7,026 nucleotides of DNA. It comes from Desulfovibrio sp. OttesenSCG-928-G15. GTDB lineage: Bacteria > Desulfobacterota > Desulfovibrionia > Desulfovibrionales > Desulfovibrionaceae. Below the pieces are notes generated by a model that had not been told where the DNA came from, searched no databases, and saw only the letters and a program-made list of their open reading frames with translations. Below, piece by piece: positions 1 through 5,502 of this stretch. The translations under genes and the position numbers were made by a program. The DNA lies in contig JAJDIC010000095.1 of the NCBI GenBank assembly GCA_030266525.1, positions 1 through 7,026 of the forward strand, read 5' to 3'. Numbering within the stretch: position 1 is the stretch's first letter; each line of letters begins with the position of its first letter.

Positions 1-296
1 CAGGGCGAACCATTTTTATGGAAGTTTTGCTTTAATCTCAGGACAAAGACCGTCAACACAGTGAATTTACAGTATACTCTCCCATCCTCGGGCGAGGCTG
101 GTGAAGCAGCTCGGCTCCAACCCCATCGAATACAGCCTTGGATAGTGTTGTCACGAGATGTCTTTTGTCCCTTGCCCGCGTTGCAACAGAACCCCCTCGA
201 AGATCATGGGCAAAGAGTCCACTCCCTCCTGGTGAACCTGTCGCGCCTTGGCAGAGAAAAAAAGCCAAACTCGTGTCGTCGCTGTGCGTTTTTCAC
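1..296. other. Stretch without a recognisable gene, left edge
   Basis: No gene can be supported here. The forward frame beginning at base 1 stays open to a TAA at 361-363 (120 codons), and a reverse frame is open from 268 to 53. Neither translation shows a domain, signal peptide or membrane helix that I recognise, and neither has a convincing start with a ribosome binding site. I looked for tRNA, tmRNA, SRP RNA, RNase P RNA, 6S RNA and common riboswitch signatures and recognised none. Small structures are present: an imperfect hairpin at 82-101 with a GGGC loop, and TTGGC at 248-252 paired with GCCAA at 264-268. A TATACT box at 73-78 could be a -10 element, but the matching -35 (CCGTCA at 50-55) is poor. 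It may be plain intergenic DNA, a decayed gene, or an unrecognised small RNA. Confidence 0.5.
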
Positions 297-324
297 GAAA
301 GCACCCCCCGTATGGGGTGCTTTC
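297..324 (-). terminator. Perfect 11-bp hairpin, probable metG terminator
   Basis: GAAAGCACCCC (297-307) and GGGGTGCTTTC (314-324) form a perfect 11-bp inverted repeat around a 6-base loop. It begins 36 bases past the metG stop codon, where an operon terminator is expected. In the metG transcript the stem ends in UUUC and is followed by GUGAAAAACG, so there is no long U tract. Termination would depend on the U residues inside the stem, or on Rho. The arms carry A runs on one side and T runs on the other, so the structure could act in either direction. Confidence 0.6.
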
Positions 325-359
325 CGCATAATTCAACTCAAATCTGGCGCAGACAAAAC

Positions 360-2333
360 CTAAGAGACTTTGCTGCCCGGGGGGACAGTCTCTCCCGGCG
401 AAAGCAGTACAAGCCCATCAGGCGTGTGAATGGCCAGAATCATCCCCTGAGACTCAAGCCCGCGAAGGGTTCTGGGGGCAAGATTGGCAACCACGGTAAC
501 CTGTTTTCCGGGCAGGTCTTCGGGGTTGCAATATTCGGCAATGCCCGCAAGTATTTGTCTTGGGGCTTCTTCCCCAAGATTCACCATTACTTTGAGCAGT
601 TTGTCCGCCTTGGGGTGTTTTTCGCAGCTGACCACCGTGCCGACACGCAGATCGAGTTTTTGGAAATCGCCAAATTCAATGAGGGCCGTCCCGTCTGCTG
701 CCTCCTTGCTTTCTGCCGTGGTTTTGGCATCTTTCGGGGCAGCCTTGGAGGCCTGTGCCTTTTGCTCCTCCCTGCTGGTGCGTTCTTCCAGGTCAATGCG
801 CGGAAAAAGGTTGGAAGAAGCGGCCAGGGGGGTACCCGCAGGCAGAAGGCCAAAGCTCGTACTTTCCTGTGAAATGTTTGCGCTTTCGGAAATGGCGGCA
901 AGATTGAGGGGCGTGCCCAGTTGTTCCAGCATGAGTGCGGTTTTTTCCGGCATTACCGGCCACAGGTTCAGGGCGATTTTGCGCATGCATTCAAGCAGGG
1001 TGTACATCACGCAGCCGAGCCGGGCTGTATCTCCCTGTTTTGCCAGCGCCCAGGGCGCGGCGGAATCCACATACTTGTTCAGGGCGCGAACCAATTCCCA
1101 CAGGGCTTCAAGCGCGGCAGAAAAGCGCACCTGCGCGAACAGGGTCTGGTAGTTTTCAAGGGCTGTACGGGCAACGTCCCTGATGGCCAGGTCCATGTCT
1201 GCCGGTTCCGCGCAAGCGGGTACGGCGCTGCCGCAAAACTTCGCCGCCATGGAAAGAACGCGGGAAAACAGGTTGCCGAGGTCATTGGCCAGATCGGAAT
1301 TGATGCGCGTGACAAGGGCTTCTTCGGAAAAACTGCCGTCACTGCCAAAGTGCATCTCCCGCAGCAGGAAATAGCGGAAAGAGTCAATTCCGTATTTGAC
1401 GGCCATATCCAGCGGGGCGATTACGTTGCCGAGCGACTTGGACATTTTTGTATCGCGTACCAGCCAGTAGCCATGTACGTTCAGGTGTTTGTATATGGGC
1501 AGCCCGGCCGCCTTGAGCATGGTGGGCCAGAAAATGGCGTGGGGCTTCAAAATATCCTTGGCAACCAGGTGTTCGGCTTCGGGCCAGTATTTGTCAAAGT
1601 CCGGCGTGCCAGGTCCGCCAAGGGCCGTGGTGTAGGCAAGAAGCGCATCAAACCAGACGTAACATACATAGTTGGCGTCAAAAGGCAGCTCAATACCCCA
1701 TGTCAGGCGCGATTTTGGACGCGATATGCACAAATCGTCCAGAGCTCCGCTGTTCAGAAGGGAAATCACTTCCGTTCTGTAGCGCTCAGGCCGGATGAAG
1801 TCCGGGTTGTCCAGAATATAGTTTTTCAGCCAGTCCTGGTATTTGGACATGCGGAAAAAGTAGTTCTTTTCGCTGATGAATTCCGGCTTGACCAGGTGTT
1901 GCGGGCAAAGGCCGTTTTCCAGTTCCTTTTCCGTATAAAAACGCTCGCAGCCATAGCAGTAATGGCCGCCGTACTCGCCAAAATAAATGTCGCCCGCGTC
2001 ATACACCTTTTGCAGAAAGTCGCGCACGACCTTTTTGTGCGCGTCCGAAGTGGTGCGCACAAAATGCGTTGGCCGGGTTTCCAGCTTGGGCCAAAGCGTC
2101 TGAAACTCTTCACTGATCCTGTCCGTCAGTTCATTGGCCGAAAGTCCGGTTTTTTCCGCTGCCTGCACAATTTTGTCGCCGTGCTCATCAGTACCTGTAG
2201 TAAAAATGGCGTCGCGCCCCATAAGCAGTTCAAAGCGCGTCAAACTGTCCGCAATTATGGTCGTATAGGCGTGCCCCAGGTGGGGCAGGGCGTTCACGTA
2301 ATAAATGGGGGTGGTGAGGTAAAATGGCTTCAC
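360..2333 (-). CDS. metG: Methionyl-tRNA synthetase (MetRS) with C-terminal tRNA-binding domain
   Basis: This cytoplasmic class I aminoacyl-tRNA synthetase attaches methionine to initiator and elongator tRNA-Met using ATP. I place the start at a GTG (2333), giving 657 residues and beginning VKPFYLTTPIYYVN as is typical of the family. GGAG lies 6 bases upstream. The open frame runs 27 codons further to an ATG at 2414, but that extension resembles no MetRS. Visible features are the HLGH signature at residues 18-21 and the single zinc knuckle C126, C129, C143, H146. KMSKS follows at 296-300. Next come an anticodon-binding helical region, a charged Ala/Lys/Glu linker near 520-550, and an EMAP/Trbp111-like OB domain over the last 105 residues that aids tRNA binding and dimerisation. 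The gene is complete. It lies 152 bases downstream of ricT on the same strand and is probably co-transcribed with it. Confidence 0.96.
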   Translation of the reverse strand: MKPFYLTTPIYYVNALPHLGHAYTTIIADSLTRFELLMGRDAIFTTGTDEHGDKIVQAAEKTGLSANELTDRISEEFQTLWPKLETRPTHFVRTTSDAHKKVVRDFLQKVYDAGDIYFGEYGGHYCYGCERFYTEKELENGLCPQHLVKPEFISEKNYFFRMSKYQDWLKNYILDNPDFIRPERYRTEVISLLNSGALDDLCISRPKSRLTWGIELPFDANYVCYVWFDALLAYTTALGGPGTPDFDKYWPEAEHLVAKDILKPHAIFWPTMLKAAGLPIYKHLNVHGYWLVRDTKMSKSLGNVIAPLDMAVKYGIDSFRYFLLREMHFGSDGSFSEEALVTRINSDLANDLGNLFSRVLSMAAKFCGSAVPACAEPADMDLAIRDVARTALENYQTLFAQVRFSAALEALWELVRALNKYVDSAAPWALAKQGDTARLGCVMYTLLECMRKIALNLWPVMPEKTALMLEQLGTPLNLAAISESANISQESTSFGLLPAGTPLAASSNLFPRIDLEERTSREEQKAQASKAAPKDAKTTAESKEAADGTALIEFGDFQKLDLRVGTVVSCEKHPKADKLLKVMVNLGEEAPRQILAGIAEYCNPEDLPGKQVTVVANLAPRTLRGLESQGMILAIHTPDGLVLLSPGETVPPGSKVS

Positions 2334-2485
2334 GCAAATCTCCGGATGCAGTGTTTTTCGGTGGCGATGTGTGTTTTGGCAGAAAGGCTCCTGCCGGGAG
2401 GCAATGGCTGGCAACGATCCGGTCTGAATAGTTCAGGCCATGTATTTCCCAGGCCGGTAACCGGGCAGTTTGCCGGAAAGCGGCC
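2334..2485 (-). other. ricT-metG spacer with metG ribosome binding site
   Basis: This 152-base gap lies between the ricT stop codon and the metG GTG. On the minus strand it carries GGAG (complement of CTCC at 2340-2343) placed 6 bases before the GTG, which supports that start over the upstream ATG at 2414. A short inverted repeat, CCGGT-A-ACCGG, sits at about 2454-2464 but has no T run, so I do not call it a terminator. I see no clear separate metG promoter, which fits co-transcription with ricT. Confidence 0.5.
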
Positions 2486-3805
2486 CTAGTCTTCTTGCTG
2501 GCGGCGGCGTTTTTGCTGCTTGTGCCCCTGCTCGCCTGTGGGGGGGGCGGTCCGCTCTTTGCCCATATCTGCCCTCGTTTGGGGCGCTTCATCGTGCGGG
2601 GGCCTTGGGGTGTTTTGCCCGGAGCGGGATTTGGTTTTTCGGCCCGGTTCGCCGGAACGCGGGTGCGAGCCCTTGTGCGAATCATGGTGCACAGGCTCTG
2701 CCCGGTGCGGTTCATAGGCGTCCCATTCTTCCAGCAGCAGTTCCACTTCTTCGCCCGTTTCGGTGAGAATGACAATGCTCTGGCTGAACATATTTGCCCG
2801 TAGTACTTTGACCGTTCCCTGGTTTGTTTCGTATTTTTTGCCAAGCTTGGGGCAGCGCCGGTTAAATTCTTCGTAGTTTCCCTGTTCAAAAGAGAGGCAG
2901 CACAAAAGACGCCCGCACATGCCGGACAACTTGGCCGGGTTCAGAAAAAGATTCTGCTCCTTGGCCATTTTTATGGTGACCGGGGCGAATTTACGCAAAT
3001 AGGTGTGGCAGCAGCATACGGAACCGCAGTTGCCAAGCCCGCCGATCATCTGGGTTTCATGGCGCACGCCAATCTGGCGCAGTTCAATGCGCGTCCGGTA
3101 GTTGCGGACAAGGTCTTTGACCAGCTCGCGAAAATCTATCCGCGCCGGGGCGGTGAAGAAGAAAATAATTTTGCTTCTGTCGTGCAGCACTTCCACATCC
3201 ACAAGCTTCATATCAAGCTCGCGCTGGCGAATGCAGGTTTTGCAAAAAGCAGATGCTTCCGCGGCAAGAATGGCGTTTTCCGTGTGGCGCGCAATGTCCT
3301 GGGCGGTTGCCAGCCCGATAATTTTGCCGCAGTGGGTTTCGGAAGATGCAGTATCCGGCGGGGGAGCGCCGTGGAAAATGGCTTCCACCTTGCCAAGTGC
3401 CGTGCCGTGCTCGGTTTCGACAACAACCTTGCTGCCCATGCGCACGGTACTTTCTGCATCCGGAATGAAAAAAACCTGCCCGGCCTTGCGCAGGCGAACG
3501 CCAAGAGAGCGGCAGACGCTTTTTTCGTGCACAGGGGAAGTGGTTTCGCCGTTACCGAGAGAGGTTGGGGCGGTTGGGCTCGGAGCTTCAGACGACATAT
3601 CGTCTTGCACGTCGGTCAGCGCGCTGGCCTGAACGTCGGGATGGGGAGCGTCTGTCTGCGCTTCAAAGCCTTGTTCCGCTTCCGGGCCTCTCGGGGCGAA
3701 ACGGGCAGGCTGCGGGGCGGGCCCGGGGGCGGGTATTGGCGCGTCTTCTGGCGTTGCCGGAAGGTTTTCACTCTTCGGCAATACCCCGTTTGCATCGTGT
3801 GTCAC
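2486..3805 (-). CDS. ricT: PSP1-domain protein, RicT/YaaT type
   Basis: This cytoplasmic protein belongs to the PSP1/RicT family. In Bacillus subtilis, RicT acts with RicA and RicF in a Fe-S-containing complex that supports RNase Y-dependent mRNA maturation. I start it at a GTG (3805) with GGAG 7 bases upstream, giving 439 residues; the open frame reaches an ATG at 3892. Residues 10-95 are rich in Pro, Ala and acidic residues and look disordered. The conserved core is about 98-364. It holds the cysteine signature with C260, C264-C266, C297, C302 and C303 around the family block VTIKMAKEQNLFLNP (276-290) and GMCGRLLCC (295-303). An extra CKTC lies at 188-191. The last 75 residues are basic, low complexity and end in a KRRRQQED-type tail. 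The core matches the usual family length; both tails are extra. I saw no ricA or ricF here, so the role in this organism is inferred from the family. Confidence 0.9.
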   Translation of the reverse strand: MTHDANGVLPKSENLPATPEDAPIPAPGPAPQPARFAPRGPEAEQGFEAQTDAPHPDVQASALTDVQDDMSSEAPSPTAPTSLGNGETTSPVHEKSVCRSLGVRLRKAGQVFFIPDAESTVRMGSKVVVETEHGTALGKVEAIFHGAPPPDTASSETHCGKIIGLATAQDIARHTENAILAAEASAFCKTCIRQRELDMKLVDVEVLHDRSKIIFFFTAPARIDFRELVKDLVRNYRTRIELRQIGVRHETQMIGGLGNCGSVCCCHTYLRKFAPVTIKMAKEQNLFLNPAKLSGMCGRLLCCLSFEQGNYEEFNRRCPKLGKKYETNQGTVKVLRANMFSQSIVILTETGEEVELLLEEWDAYEPHRAEPVHHDSHKGSHPRSGEPGRKTKSRSGQNTPRPPHDEAPQTRADMGKERTAPPTGEQGHKQQKRRRQQED

Positions 3806-3903
3806 AATATATCTCCAGGCGCCGCTGGCGGCGCAGTGTAACCGCATCATTCGCCTGTGGGAAACGGCACCCGCAGGGTAGGGGGCCTTCACAGACGCCG
3901 AAA

Positions 3904-3932
3904 ACTTTCGCTTTTTCCACGCATTCTGTCAA
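3904..3932 (-). promoter_or_regulatory. Candidate sigma-70 promoter for ricT-metG
   Basis: On the minus strand a perfect TTGACA (complement of 3927-3932) is followed after 17 bases by GAAAGT (3909-3904), a weak -10 that keeps only the second A, the fourth A and the final T of TATAAT. It lies about 100 bases upstream of the ricT GTG in the divergent gap. The -35 is convincing; the -10 is not. Confidence 0.35.
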
Positions 3933-4074
3933 TATTGGCGTACAGGCTACAAACAGCCTCGCGCAAAAGGCGGTGGCGGTTGGGGGTGGCGAAACCGGGC
4001 GCACTTTGCTGATTTCGCGGGAGAAACTGAAGGAGTTATCCTCCAAGCTTGCGGTATTATTCGGGAACAGGCAG

Positions 4075-4103
4075 TTGTCATTAACGCATCGGCATGGTAC
4101 TAC
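4075..4103 (+). promoter_or_regulatory. Candidate extended -10 promoter for the ACT gene
   Basis: TTGTCA (4075-4080, five of six matches to TTGACA) is separated by 17 bases from TACTAC (4098-4103). A TG at 4095-4096 sits one base before it, as in extended -10 promoters. The hexamer itself matches TATAAT at only three positions. Transcription would start near 4110 and give a leader of about 75 bases before the ACT start codon. Confidence 0.35.
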
Positions 4104-4104
4104 A

Positions 4105-4155
4105 AGGAGTGGGCAAACAGTATTTCCCTTTTGCCTCCTGTGCCACGTCTTTTTC
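4105..4155 (+). promoter_or_regulatory. Leader hairpins and T run upstream of the ACT gene
   Basis: Two mutually exclusive pairings can be drawn in the untranslated leader. One pairs AGGA plus GGCAAA (4105-4117, with a GTG bulge) with TTTGCC plus TCCT (4130-4139). The other pairs GTGGGCA (4109-4115) with TGCCAC (4141-4146, one bulge) and runs directly into GTCTTTTTC. A T run straight after a stem resembles an attenuator, but the stems are short, so this is a weak call. Confidence 0.25.
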
Positions 4156-4186
4156 ACCTAGCAGTCACATACCAAGCGGAGCCAGA

Positions 4187-4615
4187 ATGAAAGTTGAACA
4201 AATATCCATCTTTCTTGAAAATAAAGCGGGCCGCCTTGCCGAGGTTACCACGATTCTGGTCGGTGCGGGCATCAATATCAAAGCTTTGTCGCTTGCCGAT
4301 ACTTCCGAATTCGGAATTTTGCGCCTTATCGTGGACAACTGCGAACAGGCGCAAAGCGCTTTGAAGGAGCGCGGCTTTACCGTAGGCCGCACCGGTGTGG
4401 TAGCAGTAGGCGTGAAGCATACTCCCGGCGGGTTGAACCGCATACTGCAAATACTGGACAAGGGCGGCATCAACGTCGAGTATATGTATGTATATCTTTT
4501 GCAGGGCGAAGAAGCTATCCTGATTTTTCGCTTTGATCGGAACGAACTGGCGGTTGAAATTTTACAGCAAAATTCCGTGCATGTGCTTTCCAGTGAGGAA
4601 ATTTGCGCCGGATAA
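4187..4615 (+). CDS. Small protein of two tandem ACT domains
   Basis: The product of 142 residues consists only of two ACT domains, the fold that binds amino acids or other small ligands and usually regulates metabolic enzymes. Domain 1 spans about residues 1-65, with the loop ENKAGRLAEV (11-20) and the GAGINI turn at 26-31. Domain 2 spans about 69-140, with the matching HTPGGLNRIL loop (78-87) and GGINVEY (93-99). There is no catalytic domain, signal peptide or membrane helix, so it is probably a soluble sensor or regulatory subunit. The start at 4187 has GGAG 5 bases upstream. An in-frame ATG at 4094 has no ribosome binding site, and its added residues do not look like part of the domain. 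In related genomes such proteins often, from memory, sit beside phenylacetate-CoA ligase or indolepyruvate oxidoreductase genes. Neither is here, so the ligand and target are unknown. Confidence 0.88.
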   Translation: MKVEQISIFLENKAGRLAEVTTILVGAGINIKALSLADTSEFGILRLIVDNCEQAQSALKERGFTVGRTGVVAVGVKHTPGGLNRILQILDKGGINVEYMYVYLLQGEEAILIFRFDRNELAVEILQQNSVHVLSSEEICAG

Positions 4616-4626
4616 GCAGGGCTGTT

Positions 4627-4655
4627 CGCGTTATGGCCCCTTTACCGCGTTTTTT
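4627..4655 (+). terminator. Weak terminator-like hairpin after the ACT gene
   Basis: CGCG (4627-4630) can pair with CGCG (4646-4649), extended by a TA/TA pair across one mismatch, and six T residues follow at once (4650-4655). It begins 11 bases after the ACT stop codon. The T run and position are right for an intrinsic terminator, but the stem is very short. If it works, the tetrapyrrole genes need their own promoter in the rest of the spacer; I could not identify one. Confidence 0.4.
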
Positions 4656-4701
4656 CCGTTTCAATCCAGGACGAAAACACCAACCGCGCGTGTAACAACC
4701 T

Positions 4702-4760
4702 GTGCATCATCCGTAAGGAAAAGCCGTGCATCCTCCGTAAGAGCAAGCCGTGCACATCCT
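4702..4760 (+). repeat. Degenerate 24-bp direct tandem repeat
   Basis: Two adjacent 24-base units (4702-4725 and 4726-4749) each begin GTGCATC, contain TCCGTAAG and end AAGCC, with four substitutions between them. A third partial copy follows from 4750 (GTGCACATCC), then diverges. The array lies in the spacer between the ACT gene and the siroheme gene. It has no spacers of unique sequence, so it is not a CRISPR. It may be a minisatellite-like duplication or a repeated binding site. Confidence 0.65.
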
Positions 4761-4764
4761 TCGC

Positions 4765-4786
4765 CGGTATTTTTCCGGGGCTTTTT
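4765..4786 (+). terminator. Second weak hairpin with T run in the spacer
   Basis: CCGG (4765-4768 region, starting after TCG) pairs with CCGG (4775-4778) around a T-rich loop of about seven bases, followed by GGC and five T residues (4782-4786). The stem is only four pairs, so it is at best a marginal terminator. It stands 42 bases before the next start codon, where a terminator would be harmful unless regulated. Confidence 0.2.
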
Positions 4787-4827
4787 CATGATAACCTTCT
4801 CCCGCTATGGCGCACACCCGGTGACAT

Positions 4828-5502
4828 ATGGCGTATTATCCGCTTTTCATTGATGCGGGGCGCATTGATGCGCTTGTTGTCGGGTGCGGAAGCGTTGGTA
4901 AACGCAAGGCGCAGTCTCTGTGCGCTTGCGGCGTGCGTTCCCTGGTTGTTGTTGACCCGCATCTTTCGGAACCGTCCATTGACGAACTGGCGGCGCTGGG
5001 GCCGGTAAGGTGCAAGACAGCGGATTTTGAACCGGAAGATTTGCAGGACCGCAATCTTGTTTACGCGGCTTCATCCTCGCGCGAGGTAAACAGCCATGTG
5101 ACAAGACTTTGCAACGAACTCGGCATTTTATGCAACAGCGCGGATGCCCCGCGTGAAGGCTCTTTTCTTGTGCCGGCGCACTTTTCTTCCGGTGATATCA
5201 CGGTTGCCTTCAGCACAGGCGGTCAAAGCCCGGCTTTGGCCAGGGTGCTGCGTGAAGAGGTTGAAAACCTTGTCGGAACGCGATACGCAGTGTTGTTGCA
5301 GTTTTTGGGCGTACTGCGCCCTGTGCTGCTGGAACAGGGGTTTCCTTCCGAACGCAATGCCGAAATTTTTCGGGCGATAGCCCGTTCCCGCCTGCCTGAA
5401 ATGCTGGAACACAATGACCTTGAGGGCGCGGTCAATCTGTTGCGGGGGCTAACTCCCGAGGTTTTGCATCCCCAATTACGAGAATTGTTGTATGGAAGTT
5501 GA
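4828..5502 (+). CDS. Precorrin-2 dehydrogenase (siroheme synthase N-terminal domain, SirC/Met8 type)
   Basis: The 224-residue cytoplasmic product matches the N-terminal dehydrogenase/ferrochelatase part of CysG, and stand-alone SirC and Met8p. It oxidises precorrin-2 to sirohydrochlorin with NAD+; some relatives also insert iron to make siroheme. The NAD-binding Rossmann loop is VVGCGSVGKRKA (17-28). The catalytic aspartate of CysG and Met8p corresponds to D106 in NSADAPREGSFLVP (103-116). The FSTGGQSPALAR block (128-139) matches CysG's VSSGGTSPVLAR. A helical dimerisation tail completes it. No methyltransferase domain is fused, so precorrin-2 must come from a separate enzyme. Whether it also chelates iron cannot be told from sequence; Desulfovibrio is known to have separate CbiK-type chelatases. 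Upstream, GGTGA ends 3 bases before ATG, a modest ribosome binding site. It overlaps the next gene by 11 bases, indicating an operon. Confidence 0.92.
   Translation: MAYYPLFIDAGRIDALVVGCGSVGKRKAQSLCACGVRSLVVVDPHLSEPSIDELAALGPVRCKTADFEPEDLQDRNLVYAASSSREVNSHVTRLCNELGILCNSADAPREGSFLVPAHFSSGDITVAFSTGGQSPALARVLREEVENLVGTRYAVLLQFLGVLRPVLLEQGFPSERNAEIFRAIARSRLPEMLEHNDLEGAVNLLRGLTPEVLHPQLRELLYGS

Larger units (their letters stand above)
3806..4186. other. Divergent intergenic region between ricT and the ACT gene
   Basis: This 381-base region separates two genes that point away from each other, so it should hold the promoters of both. The ricT ribosome binding site is the complement of CTCC at 3813-3816. 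The ACT gene's is GGAG at 4178-4181. Candidate promoters are listed separately. Open frames cross the region on both strands, one of them (4094 on) in frame with the ACT gene, but their translations show no recognisable domain and lack ribosome binding sites. Confidence 0.55.

Noticed and set aside
61..268. A housekeeping RNA such as 6S, SRP RNA, tmRNA or a tRNA in the left stretch
   Set aside because: None of the conserved sequence blocks of these RNAs could be found on either strand by eye.
138..872. Plus-strand open frame crossing the metG terminator and 3' end
   Set aside because: Most of it is antisense to the conserved tRNA-binding domain of MetRS, and it has no ribosome binding site or recognisable domain.
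921..2489. Long plus-strand open frame of 522 codons opposite metG
   Set aside because: It lies entirely antisense to a well-conserved MetRS gene, its translation has no recognisable domain, and long antisense frames are common in GC-rich genes.
3005..3841. Plus-strand open frame of 278 codons opposite ricT
   Set aside because: It is antisense to a conserved PSP1 protein and its product shows no family features.
3565..4161. Plus-strand open frame through the divergent gap
   Set aside because: It is half antisense to ricT, Arg-rich in the manner of a shadow frame, and has no recognisable domain.
4702..4760. CRISPR-like direct repeats
   Set aside because: The units are directly adjacent with no unique spacers, and there are no cas genes nearby.
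4533..4853. Open frame spanning the spacer between the ACT gene and the dehydrogenase
   Set aside because: It overlaps the ends of both genes in another frame and codes mainly for the tandem repeat; no ribosome binding site or domain is seen.
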